Origin: Lycorma delicatula
Taxonomy: Eukaryota; Arthropoda; Insecta; Hemiptera; Fulgoridae
Length of the DNA: 64,000 bases
Assembly: GCF_047948215.1 (NCBI RefSeq)
Contig: NC_134455.1
Coordinates: 297,203,647-297,267,646, forward strand
Reading direction: 5' to 3'
The stretch's first letter is position 1. Every line of letters starts with the position of its first letter. Under the pieces are notes generated by a model that saw nothing but the letters and a program-made list of their open reading frames with translations, was not told the DNA's origin and ran no database searches. Shown one piece after another: positions 1 through 11,060 of the stretch. A program made the translations under genes and the position numbers.

Positions 1-180
1 AATATACACAAATATAAATGCGAAAGTTTGTCTGTCTGTTTTTCTGTATCAGCATCACGCGAGAACCAACCGACCGATCCCGTTCAAGTTTGTAAGATAC
101 ATTTGTGTTATCCCAGGGAAGACTTTAAGCCATAAATCGAGACCCTAGCCCCCTTGTGGGTGAAGTTGGGAATTCAAAAT
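1..180 (+). mobile_element. Helitron-like 5'-end fragment
   Basis: The segment carries the TGTCTGTCTG stretch followed by a less AT-rich run with ACCAACCGACCGATCC, the layout often found just inside the 5' end of insect Helitrons and related repeats. The left boundary is outside the window or at its edge, and no CTAG-type 3' end was identified nearby. The assignment rests on general resemblance only; it could be another repeat class. Confidence 0.3.
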
Positions 181-394
181 ATTCATTAAAGAGAAAAAAA
201 TTAATCTATTTAATTATTATATTTCTGTCACCATGGTAACTTAGATAGGTTGAGGAGTTTTCCTCGTCAAAAATCTGTGTGCTTTACTTACCATAATTAC
301 TATTATTCTGTCGTTTGTAATTTAGTTTCTTTTTCAGGTTTCTATAAAGCCTTAATACCCTTAATTGTTATTTTTTAGTACTATACTCAGAACT

Positions 395-556
395 GTAAGA
401 GTAACGAACAACGCGGCGGACCAGGGCGACCGAAGTGAGCATTGCGGGGTCCAATCGAGAATTGTGAGTGAAGCGAGCTCTGCGGTCTTGGGTTCCGCTC
501 CGTGATTCGGGGGCTCAGATCGACGGCCTCACGAGCAAAGCAAGCTCTGACCAGTT
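395..556. repeat. GC-rich patch with degenerate internal repeats
   Basis: This island stands out from the AT-rich surroundings. It holds three degenerate copies of a motif of the form GAAGCGAGCTCTGCGGTC (around 437, 470 and 535), alternating with GGGGTCC, CTTGGGTTCC and similar blocks. It reads open for a while on both strands but shows no recognisable protein. Similar GC-rich runs occur near the 3' ends of some insect Helitrons, so it may be the other end of the fragment at the window start. That link is inference. Confidence 0.35.
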
Positions 557-2538
557 GGAATATATACGCAGTAGTTAGCTTACAATATATAAAATACATT
601 AAGCTGAATTGCTTAAACATGCAAAATCACTTTATTCGATTATCTTTTGCAACAGAAAAAGATATGTATTTCATATGTATGAAAACTATCAGTTTAACCT
701 GTGATACGTTTACTCGTAAAATAGAATAAACAGTATTTTTTTATAATATATATTTTTATGGCGTTACAATTTTACTTAAAAATATTTTTTTTTTTTTTTT
801 TAAGGCAAAGTTCATTATACCAAACTTATAAACGTACAAATTATCTTCATACTTCAATCAAACATATGATTTGTTCTAGGACAAAGAAATCAAGATCAGA
901 TGAATTAATTAATATCACATTATAAGTTAAACATTTCATATTTCATCTAAAATAATTTTAGAACGAAAAGTAATGTAATTATGGTAGATAGAATTGATCT
1001 AATCATTGTTATTTCAAAAATAGCGTGGAGACATGAGAAGAAATTTCTTCCTTAGATAGATTTTAGAAATCAGACTTAAGAAAATGATATATAACTTACT
1101 GACATTTTTAGATCTTCAAAATGCATTTATTTTTGTATAGTGAAGTAGAATGTTTAAGATTTTTACTATAAATAGAATTTAAATGTAGAAATAGAAGAGT
1201 TAGTTTTTAGTTGTATAAGAATAATTTTGGTTAAATTCAAGTATAAAATAAAGAAAAAAAAAGCCGCACTAAAAAAAAAGGTGAGACCGGAATGCAGATT
1301 TTCCGTTTTAGATTTGATTTATTTTTGTTAAAGAAACAATAAAGGAAATCGAAGAAAAACTTTAACAGCACTGGTAAACAAAACAAGGAACAGCTTGTAA
1401 GCTAATTAACAGTGCTGGTGCAACAAATACAAATGTTGATCATTTGAATCTTATTATGTTTGTTTAAATGAAAGTAGGAAGAAATTTAGCTGAAGTAGAA
1501 GTAATGACGATTCTGTAGTAAGAATTCGTTATTGTGAGAGAAATTCAGTTTGAATTTAAATGAAAAAAACCAACACCAAAAAAGATTGGAGCTTATTGGT
1601 GAGTTTAATCATGACCAAAAAAAGATAGTAAATTGGGACATACAGTATGATATTAAAGTATGGAAACCGCCTCATATTTCAAAACCGTGGGATACTAGGA
1701 GGTAGATATAAGTGTAGATCTGCATAGTTACAAAATTACTACTTCATCGTGTGTCTCTTTGTCCAACATCTTGGATCCGCTTCATTGCATCAAACTTTGT
1801 TTTTCTAAATCGGAAGATAATCGTGGGATACATGATTTTAATGTAAGATTTTAAGAGAAAAAATGACATAAACTGTTTCTCGATAAACACCTTCGTTTTT
1901 GAGTTATAAGCAAAATAACGGAAAAATTGCGGTAAGAATAAAACGAGGTAAAACGCCTCATAGTAACTTTTTTGTTTCGTATTATTTTCAGAATTACATA
2001 CAAAACTAACTTCAAACAGTTAATGATGTAATACACTAATAATAACAACCTTTACAATAATTGACACCTTCACAATATCGTTTTCTTCCCAGTATTGTTT
2101 ACAAATCCCTTCAAAATAATCCTTTATGAGAAAATAAAATGAATAAATAAGTAAGACTTAGGAGGTTCATAAAGGTAAAGGTAATTTTTTGTTTTTTTCG
2201 TTGATGGAGAAATTAAATTTTAAGCTATATGCAAATTCCAGCAATAAAGAAATATTTTGATAAAATTCTTTCGTGATTTCTATATAACATTCATCCACTT
2301 GGTTGTTGGATGTCTTCTCTTTGCAACTTTTTGTGTTAATAATTAAATTAATACTGATTTAACCTTGGATTTTACTGTTATTTGTCGTTCGTAAATGTTT
2401 ATTACTTTTATGTTGTTTTTCTTTTTTTGTTAAAATATCAATAATGATGTGTAAAGCATTATACATTTTTTTACTGTCTATATATGAGGCCCAGTAAGTC
2501 TGATATGATTACTATCAGTATAACTAAGTCAGTCCACA
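557..2538. other. AT-rich stretch, no gene seen
   Basis: About 2 kb of AT-rich sequence with A and T runs. Open frames are short, rich in Phe, Ile, Lys and Asn, and show no family motif. I see no hairpin, tandem repeat or transposon end worth naming. Confidence 0.5.
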
Positions 2539-3290
2539 TTAATTATAACACCAAAAATCGTTCATTATGTTAGCTGTTTGATCTCTTAGATCTGTTGTCT
2601 TAGTCCAGTGGCTTTGAAAGTGGCCTCTTATTTTCGCCGCCATATGCCAGAAGTGAGCTCTTACACCGTAAAAGCAGTTAGTCCGAGACTTTTGAACTCC
2701 CTGGGCTGGTTGCTCTCGGCGGAACAGCCTTACACTTACCCAGTGAGACAGCAGGAGGCAAATGACTAAACGTGAACCCAAGAGCAGTCCTGAACCAGCT
2801 TCCCATCCCAAAAAAAACTGTTGTTCTCAGTTTAGCTTCTCTTAATCAGTTGATTTGTGCCCCTGGGGAGAGAAGCCCCAGTTTATATCTCAAAAAAACT
2901 GATGTTTTCTGCTTAATTCCTTTGAATGTAGGGTCGGTTGATTCTTTCGGGCAGCCATATGAATGAATATATGCTAGATACTAATTCCAACAGGTTCTCT
3001 GAGGTTGAACCGGGGCACCTTTTTCTGTTGTAATAATGAAATTTGAGTGGCAAAAAGATGGTCTTATCCAATCAAGGTGAAACCTGGCAGTTAGGATTTG
3101 TTTTTATTGTCGTTTTTATTTTGATAGATACACCCAACAGCAGGCTGTTGGGTGTAGCCCTTTCTGCAACAATTACGGTGTTGCAGAAAGGGCTTATCAT
3201 GCGAAACACGACTTGATCCCTTCAAGAATAAGTGCCGTCGCTTATCGTTTCATTTGTTTTACTTTCGTTGGATAAGAAGATCACGTTCAC
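2539..3290. other. Unidentified mid-GC block
   Basis: Base composition is clearly less AT-rich than on either side, and short frames are open on both strands (2539-2811 minus, 2772-2966 plus), but neither translation matches a family I know. It contains two adjacent perfect hairpins at 3131-3194. The composition suggests an old transposon or retrotransposon fragment, or possibly an untranslated exon. No polyA, target duplication or splice pattern settles it. Confidence 0.3.
3131..3194. repeat. Two adjacent perfect hairpins
   Basis: The first has arms CACCCAACAGC (3131-3141) and its exact complement at 3144-3154. The second, starting one base later, has arms AGCCCTTTCTGCAACA (3156-3171) and the exact complement at 3179-3194, with the 7-base loop ATTACGG. 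Both are too short for a typical microRNA precursor. Their geometry resembles the fold-backs inside the R1-clade LINEs at 19.4, 51.8 and 54.1 kb. Confidence 0.8.
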
Positions 3291-5820
3291 ACTATGTATT
3301 CATTTAAGCATAATTCAAAAGCACTTCAAAACCCAATCATCAATAAAAAACGTCATGTAGAAATTTTATTATTTCTTTCCATAAAAATGTCTTATTTTTA
3401 AGCTATGTTAACGCTCAATAATTATGTTTCTTAACTGATAAAAAATTGTGACGTTTGTATTTCAGTGAATGCAAATTCGTTAAATTTATATCTTAAAATG
3501 GTTTTTTTACTAGTTGTTACGGTTACAGGTTAATTTTTAAAATTTTATTTTTAAAAATTTTTTTCCCTTTTATTTTTACGGTAAAATATTTTTTAATAAT
3601 CTTATAATTGTGAGAACTTCAAGCTCTTAATAAATTTATTTATAAATAAGATAGGTTTTAACAAACAGCCTTAGCGAAATTTTTATCAAAATTTGTAAGT
3701 TGGGTTTGTTAAAATTTTGTATAAAATAATGGCTAATTTCTTTTTTAAATTTACCAAACAATAAAATATCTAACGATTTTTTGGCAAACACAGTACTTTT
3801 TAAAAACAAAATTTTTATTTTATTTTTTAAGTTTTGTATTGCGATCAGTTACTTCATGCTGATTAATCATAGTATTAAAATTTGGATAAATAGGATAATT
3901 TAATAGCCTGCAAATAAGGATGAATACGGCTGTGTTGGTGGCAGAGGAAGAGTTAACATTGTGAGGAGAAGTAAAATTGTGTGCAACAGCTGGCAGAGGG
4001 TGGCAGCAGGACGATCATATCGACCAGCAATATCACCCTCAAAACCTGTACTTACGTTGTACATACTGCTCCAGCCTCTCTGATCTCAGCTGAACTAGCC
4101 AAATCAATACGTAGCGCAGGACAAATTGATATCGTAATTGCCTTTTAAGCCTCTGTGTTAAGGTCGGATTACGCTTATATAGCTAGTTGATGATAACTTC
4201 ATGTTATCATATAACCAAGTGCTTACCTGAAATTGTAGAACAAAATTTAACTGATATGTCCATTCTTGCGTGACACAACTGATAAGAAAACAGATTTGTC
4301 TCTTCACCCGTACTGATATTTCTTTGATTTTTTTTTTATCCAAGCAGCAGCTGATTTTGTTTTTAATCACTGCAATATCGTTGATAGTCGGATACTTTTT
4401 TTAAAGTAAATCGTTAATTAATTATTTTCTTAACCGTGGTTATTACAATTATCCATCCTCGTATTATAATTTAGATTATTTTCTATTAATAGGCAGCATT
4501 CTAAAGTTACTTAGAAAATATAAACGCATCGCAATTATTTGCTCCAAAATCTGCTCTCGCACACAACATATTCAACCTCAAACGTTTTTATTTTACATTC
4601 AAATAAAATAAAACTCATATCTAAAATACAATCTTTAGTTTTAAATTACTTATCTCTTATTATTAACATAACATTTTACATCAGTTACGTAAATTAAAGT
4701 GAAATTACCCAGAACCACTAACAAATGCATTCGGAATCAGGTTAAAGAGCAGGTATATGAATGAAGCAGGTATAAAAAATAAAATAATAAATTTTGAGAT
4801 GAATTAAAGTAAAATTCAAGCTGAATGGAATTAAAAAAAATGAGTACTGTGATATTTAATTTTAATTCCATTTAAAAAATATTGTATAAACTTTTATTCA
4901 TTGAAAATTCTAACTATTAAAGTTCGGATTTCTCTTTTCCTCTTTTCTGATACAATTTTATTGAAATAAATATGATAAGATAAATTTATATTTATAAAAC
5001 GCCTTATTGTTATGAGTTACCTAACCAACAGAATTCTTGAGTAGCAGCAACGAAGCGTTCTTGACTGCAGTTTCACCGTTAATGGAGAAAACAATGGTAT
5101 TGAGTATACATTCCTTCTGTTAAAACCTAATTGATTGCTAGCTCATTTTTTAATGATATTTTTTTACTGTTATTGTGACTATAAGCAAACTTGTGACTGT
5201 AAGTAAATTTAAACTTACTAAAACCTTATTGGTAATTAAATTTATTGAATTAGTTTAAACTTTATAACTTTAAATATATACAGCTCGACTTCATATTTAA
5301 GATAAAGGCACAAAAGAAGAGTTCTATTAACGTTTTATGGACCGTGTGATTTTTCGATTACCTGTTCAGACGAGGAATGATTTAAAAAATGTATTTATTT
5401 AATTGTATTCGGTTTTAATTCATAAATAAGGTAATATGTATAGTAACAATAATAATTAAAATTTACCATTAATTCTATGGAAAAGAAATACATTTGAAAA
5501 AATAATGCTTTAATAACTTTAACGAGAAGAGTAATTTTCTAATAGAGCTGTATTTTTCTACCAATTTATTCCAGGATTTTTTTTCATTACTGCACTCATT
5601 TTTTTTATTTCTTAATCTTTTTTTTAATTAAATTATGTGTACTGTACCTTAAAAGAGATCAGTGAATCAAAATAAAGACTACCCTCCATTTTTATCAATA
5701 TTATAACTGGTGTTATAATATTAACTTCCATAGCTTTTAACTAATTAGGCAGTTAACAGGAATTATTTCAGTATTTTAATCGATCTCTAAAATATGAGAC
5801 GGTCACCTTTTTTGTTACTT
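3291..5820. other. AT-rich stretch, no gene seen
   Basis: Only short AT-driven frames are present. A small hairpin with arms AATGGAATTAAAA and complement lies at about 4826-4869. Nothing else was recognised. Confidence 0.5.
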
Positions 5821-5824
5821 TTTA

Positions 5825-6020
5825 ACAAACTTTAAAAAAGGAGGTTATGTATTCGACCCGTATGTTTTTTTTATCTTTGTTCGCGCATAACGTTTTTCCT
5901 ATTAATCCGACTGAAATAAATCTTGTTGCAATCGACTCAGCTGCTTTTCGCAATGGTACCATGATGTTGAAAAAACGTTTTAAACAAAAGAAAATTGCTC
6001 TGAAAATTGACAAAAAACAT
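5825..6020 (+). repeat. Possible dispersed repeat fragment
   Basis: The block starting AGGAGGTTATGTATTCGACC is less AT-rich than its flanks and is open on both strands, which looks like a repeat rather than a gene. Its wording resembles leader regions of non-autonomous elements in insect genomes, but no ends, target duplication or protein motif are visible. Confidence 0.2.
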
Positions 6021-6586
6021 TTTTTTTTGTTGTCCGGCGGGTAGGTGTCGACAGTCGGAGTATTCTATAGGTATGCGTCACGTTAGATGATGTTATATGG
6101 TCTTATGTAGGGCAGGTAGTATGAGTTTCTGCACAAGATATATAGCACGATTAATAAAATCATCAAAAATTGAAATATCTCGTCTCAAACCTTTCAGACC
6201 CAATATGCATTACTTATAATATACAACATCGGTAGGGACAGTAGGAATCTTATAATTATATTTACCTGCATAACATTACATTGTCTTGATGTTGGTTCCA
6301 TTTTTTTTTAAATAATTATTCTTTCAATATCTACTATTTTTCTTCTACGTTGTAACTTATATAATTGTTATTCTGTTTTACTTCCTCGGTTAGGTACTGT
6401 CAAAGTAAAATAAAACTGTCCAGCTATGTACTGGTACGGATTTTCCCATCTGACTGATTTTTTTTTTTTTAGCTTTGACTGTTCAGTTAAAACGTTTTCA
6501 TTTAATTTATACTCAAAGTTTAATAAATAAATAATTTTTGTATTTTGATTGGTAAAATGACAATAGTACAGTCAATTTGTATTTTT
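6021..6586. other. AT-rich stretch, no gene seen
   Basis: No coding signal or repeat structure was recognised here. Confidence 0.45.
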
Positions 6587-7274
6587 ATTTGAAAATCCTT
6601 ACCTACCGATTGATGTTTTTCTATATGTTAGGGGTGATAAGAGAACCTTAACTCCAGATTTTTAACATCCCCCTCCCATAGATTTTTAAAAAACTCAAAA
6701 AGTTTTTGAAATGCGTTTTTCTCTGAATCTATGCATTTTAGAGAAACGTTTTTCAAACAAAAAATGTAGAGGTGAAGTTGTAAAAAACGTGCTTTTTACA
6801 ACTTCACTATTTTTTCACCGGAAAATATTGTTTTTCGTCTGTATTGCATTTGGAAAAGTTGTTAATCTCAAAAACCAGACGACTTTTATTTAAACAATTT
6901 TTGTTCGACTTACCGTTTTGGAGCTGTAGCTTGTGTATGTGTGAAAATGTTGTGAATTGGGCACGTGTTGAAACCGGTCTACTCGTTTACAACGTTTTTT
7001 ACAACTTCAGCGCCACCTAGTATTTCAATTTCAAATTATACGGCATAACTTCATACACATTAATTCTAGAGGAGAATGTCCTCTACATTTTTTGTTTGAA
7101 AAACTTTTCTCTCAAATGCATAGATTCAGAGATAAACGGATTCAAAAACTTTTTGAGTTTTCGAGTTTTTCAAAAATCAATCGGAGGGGGGATGTTAAAA
7201 ATCTGGAGTTAAGCTTCCCTCATCACCCCTAACGCATGGACAAAAGATCAATCGGTAGGTAAGGATTTTCAAAT
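6587..7274. mobile_element. Non-autonomous inverted-repeat element (MITE or fold-back type)
   Basis: The two ends are exact reverse complements for 28 bases, beginning ATTTGAAAATCCTTACCTAC on the left. Pairing continues with small mismatches for roughly 185-200 bases on each side; for example GTTAGGGGTGAT near 6630 pairs with its complement near 7230. The centre, about 6775-7070, is mostly single copy with a small nested hairpin (AGTTGTAAAAA and complement near 6777-6804). No transposase is encoded. A partial open frame at 6711-6893 only reflects the arm sequence. Target duplications are unclear. The superfamily cannot be named from the sequence alone. Confidence 0.75.
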
Positions 7275-7521
7275 AAAGCCTATTTTGATGACAAATTTCC
7301 TGTACTAAATACATTATATAAAATAATAATACTTTATATAAATCACGTTAAATACGTTAAATAAAAACCAATATAAAGTAATATAAAAACAAATTAGAAG
7401 ATAAAAAATCGATTTGATTAAGTGCATATTACCTATTTAAATATAAACACGTGAATAATATTAACTAACAGTAAACGTTTTATAATATTTTACGATACTG
7501 TGATATGTTTTACATATAATA

Positions 7522-7845
7522 ATGTTTTACAGTAATGTCGGGCTTATTGTTTATTGGACAAACACATACATTTAAAAATTTTTATTGTTTATAACATCTT
7601 GTTTGTAATTTTAGTATATCCAATTTTTTTTTGTATAAAACAATAAATTTGTTCATTTACGTCAAAAACTAGACTAAAATATGTACCAATTTTATTGAAA
7701 TATCTTTTTAAATGATGAAATAGGTCACTGCTTTGGAGAAAGAAGAAATAAAATTAAATCACATTTCATAAAAAATTTTGTTTTATTCATTTAATCTAAA
7801 CCAAATTTATTAAATTTTCTTACGTTTTAGTTCGTAATAATCAAA
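7522..7845 (+). repeat. Dispersed direct repeat, copy 1 (uninterrupted)
   Basis: The copy runs from about TTTTACAGTAATG through TATTGTTTATTGGACAAAC to a strongly matching block around GTCACTGCTTTGGA (7723) and AAACCAAATTTATT (7798). It aligns in the same order with the sequence either side of the Helitron at 8666-10682, so it acts as the empty-site copy. No coding capacity is visible. Confidence 0.65.
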
Positions 7846-8612
7846 CACAAATATGTTTTCTATGTAAATATAACATTATAAATATATTTATTACAAAATA
7901 ATTCACACTTCATAAATAAAATTTTTTACTATGAAACAATTTTAGAAAAAAATAATTTACATATTTTGAGATTTAAAAACTGAGGTTGATAAAAAAATGT
8001 ATCCATTTTACTCTAAGCAGTAATCCATGTTTTTGTTAAAACCAAAAGCCAGGAAGTCTGATTTGAGTCAAAAAATTGCTCCTTACATCCTTAATATTGA
8101 TAATTCTTTACTACGATTTATAATAAACAAAAAAATAAATGTAGCATTTTATTATAAGCTATGCAAGAGTAACTTCCTGTCAAAATAATATTTTTATACT
8201 TGTTTGCCTTGTGGTGTACTCCGCTCTTGCTCCTTGTCTCTTTTACCTTTATGTTTGTGTTGGTTTTTCCTTTTGGTGGAAAGCATTAGAATTTTTCTCT
8301 TTTTTTTTTCATTTTGTATTCTGTTTTCTTTCTTTTTTTTATATTTCAATATTTCATTGGATTTCCTCTTGGTCTTTCTTCTTTGAAGTACATTTATTTT
8401 TTATCATACTGTCGTTTACTTTGTACATTAACTATTTACATATAGACCTGTACACTCCTTTTGAATTATTGAGTGAAAAATATAAAACAATCACGTTAGT
8501 GTAACTAAAATTCATTTTTACCATTATTTCTCATTTATTATAATTTTTTTAAAAGTTCTTTCGTAGTTTTAATGCCTTCTACACCATTATTACAGTAGGC
8601 AGGTGAAAACAT
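7846..8612. other. AT-rich stretch with T-rich tract
   Basis: Two overlapping open frames at 8204-8504 translate to Phe, Leu and Ser strings because the strand is T-rich. I do not regard them as genes. No repeat or transposon end was recognised. Confidence 0.45.
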
Positions 8613-8665
8613 TTAAAAAGTGAAAATTTTTACATTAATATGGGGCCTATTGTTTAATCGACAAA
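8613..8665 (+). repeat. Dispersed direct repeat, copy 2, left part
   Basis: TTTTACATTAATATGGGGCCTATTG and TTTAATCGACAAA correspond to the start of copy 1 at 7522. The copy is cut after ACAAA by the Helitron and resumes at 10683. Confidence 0.6.
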
Positions 8666-10682
8666 TCTTTATATATATATATATTTCTTGTGTGCGTGTG
8701 TATGTCACTGAGCTCCTCCTAAACGGCTGGACCGATTTTGATTAAATTTTGTTGTGTGTTCAAGGGGATTCGAGAATGATTTAGATTCACAATTTGGTCC
8801 ACTGGAAAATGTTTTTTTAATTAATTTTTTATTTATAAGTAGTTGTTGATTTTGGAATGTTTTACATTGGATCCGGCAGACTGCGCTACCATCGCAGTAT
8901 CGAATATTCAATAATATTCTATTTTAATTTTAGTTTGTCCCGACAGTTGGTGCTGCGATCAAATTGAGAAAAATATTTCGTAATTTTGTGTTATTATTGT
9001 GTTACAAAAAATCGCGAAAAAACGGTTTTTTAATAAATAAGGGGCTAATAAATCAGATGGAAATGTAAATAAAGGAAAACCAATCAGATCAATGCAAGAT
9101 GGCCGCTGTCAAACACAACGACCAATCACAAAGAGCCCGTATGGCCGTTGCCAATGTAAACAAAATCACAACTGATTAAGTAACAAGTAGGCAGCACTGC
9201 GATCGCGTTTACAATTGTGCGCGTATTGAGAAATATATTATATTATATTATTATTTATTGAAATAACGTTTTAAAGTGTAATTAAAAAATATACATTGTG
9301 CAAATGTGTAAAGCACAGTATTGAATTGAAAATGTTTTTTAAATTTATTTATGTGTTGTTGATCTTGGGATGGTTAAGGTTCACAACTGGGTCCGGTAGG
9401 CAGCGTGTGGGTCCGGTAGGCAGAGCTGCGATCGCCTTTTAGAAGTTTTTTTTTTTTAATTTTTGGTTTATCAGTCAAACCCGGTAGTTGGTACTGCGAT
9501 AGGATTCTAGGAATTTTTTTTTATTTTGTTGCTTTTTCGCATATCAGTTACTTGCATCGTAGCTTAGTGTTGTTCTTACATTAAAATTCGTATTTAGAGA
9601 ATAGTTTGAATTAAATCCGATAGGTAGTGCTGTTCTGACAATTGGGTTTATTTACATTCTGAATTTTATAAAGTTAAAGGTGAAATTTTATAAGGTTCCG
9701 TAATGTTTTGTAAGTTTCTTAATGTTCAGTATTAATTGTAATGATTTTGCAGCCACAACACTTTCCGTTAAAAAATTAGTTTCCACCGAATACTGTGATT
9801 AGAGAGTGGTGTGGATTAAATCCGATAGGTAGTGCTGTTGTTTTGCCAATTGAAGTGAGTATTTTACATGATTTTTCATGAATTTTAATGATGTATGCAC
9901 GTGCATTCAATAACAATCAACATAAGCTACAAATTTAAATTGTCAGTTCTCATTTGATTCTATGCAACATATGAAGTATTGAACGGCTCTTTGAAAATAA
10001 AACTTTAAGTTTGTAAAATAAATTATAACATTTATAAAATTAAAATATAAGTTACTTATTATATAGTTTAAAGGATATTTAAAAAATTGAATTTATAATG
10101 TTTTAGCTGATTAATTTTATAAAAAGTTTTCTAAAATTATTTTTAATTTACAATTATCTAAAATTTGGTAAAATAGATGTTAAAATAAAGAATGAGAAAA
10201 ATGATAAAAATTTCTACAAAAATTTTAACTACGTTGCTTTTTTACAGTGCTTTAATTTTTTTATTAATTGATTAATTAAGCTATTACATGGTTATGAAAC
10301 ATCAAAATTATTAAATAAAAAAAAAAAATATGTAGGAGGTACTTTTTTAGAATGATAAGTGAAAATTAGTAGTAATGTGGATGAAAATTTATTAATTACA
10401 CTAATTATTAATTTTATGACGTTTCGATTTTTTAATTCAATTTTCATCGGAAATCTCAATATTTAGTGAAAATAAATATTAACCATACTACACATAATTA
10501 ATCAATAAACCCATTACAATAATACAACAATCACAAACTGATAATATCATACTAATAGTCATTTTAATGAAATTTAGAACACATTCCTGCTAATTTTAAT
10601 TTAATGAAGTTACTTATATTTATGTGCGTGCATTTATTACAGGATAATACCGCGTCAGGACAACGTCTGTCGGGTCCGCTAG
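8666..10682 (+). mobile_element. Non-autonomous Helitron with mapped ends
   Basis: The element starts with TC (8666) after a host A and ends CTAG (10679-10682) before a host T, the A|TC...CTRR|T pattern of Helitrons. The 3' end is preceded by a weak stem-loop (GACA...TGTC and GGAC...GTCC pairings) in CAGGACAACGTCTGTCGGG. The 5' end has a TA run, then GGACCGATTTTGATTAAATT, as in many insect Helitrons. Comparison with the uninterrupted repeat at 7522-7845 supports both boundaries. No Rep or helicase frame is present, so it depended on an autonomous partner. Inside lie a repeated GGTAGGCAG/CTGCGATC motif and a pair of CCAATCA plus ATGGCCG modules. Helitrons move by rolling-circle replication using a HUH nuclease-helicase. 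Confidence 0.8.
8869..9840 (+). repeat. Degenerate motif array inside the Helitron
   Basis: A motif close to GGTAGGCAGNGCTGCGATC recurs about eight times at irregular spacing: near 8871, 8941, 9186, 9392, 9412, 9482, 9617 and 9820. Some copies are well kept (GGCAGAGCTGCGATCGC at 9419); the last two have drifted to GATAGGTAGTGCTGTT. The spacing is not constant, so this is not a simple satellite. Confidence 0.65.
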
Positions 10683-11060
10683 TATATATTTAAAAATTGT
10701 AATGGTTTATAAAAATAACATTTTATTGTGTATAATTTTGGGATATACTATTTATACATTTATTTTATTTAACAATGAATCGCGACAAACATCGATATAT
10801 GCGATAAATATGCGACAGTAACATCAGTAAAAATATGAACCGATTTTAATGGATTTTTTTTTTTAATTGATGAAATAGAGATCACTGCTTTGGAAAAAGG
10901 AGCAATAAAATTAAATCATATTTTATAAAAATTTTTGTTTAATTAACTTTGTTGAAATCCACTATTTGTAGGTAATATTTCCTGCTTCCTTTTCTTATTA
11001 ATAATTTAATTGACCTAGACCAAATTTATTTCGTTCTCTTATGTTGCAGTTGTTATTCTG
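10683..11060 (+). repeat. Dispersed direct repeat, copy 2, right part
   Basis: TATATATTTAAAAATTG continues the copy broken at 8665. The best match to copy 1 is around GATCACTGCTTTGGA (10881), and it ends near GACCAAATTTATTTCG (11018) with an extra piece of about 60 bases in between. Identity is moderate, so the family is old. Confidence 0.6.

Noticed and set aside
3131..3194. microRNA precursors
   Set aside because: The stems are too short, at 11 and 16 pairs, with no flanking pairing.
8204..8504. Two overlapping hydrophobic open frames as a membrane protein
   Set aside because: They come from a T-rich tract, give Phe/Leu/Ser strings in two frames at once, and have no family motif.
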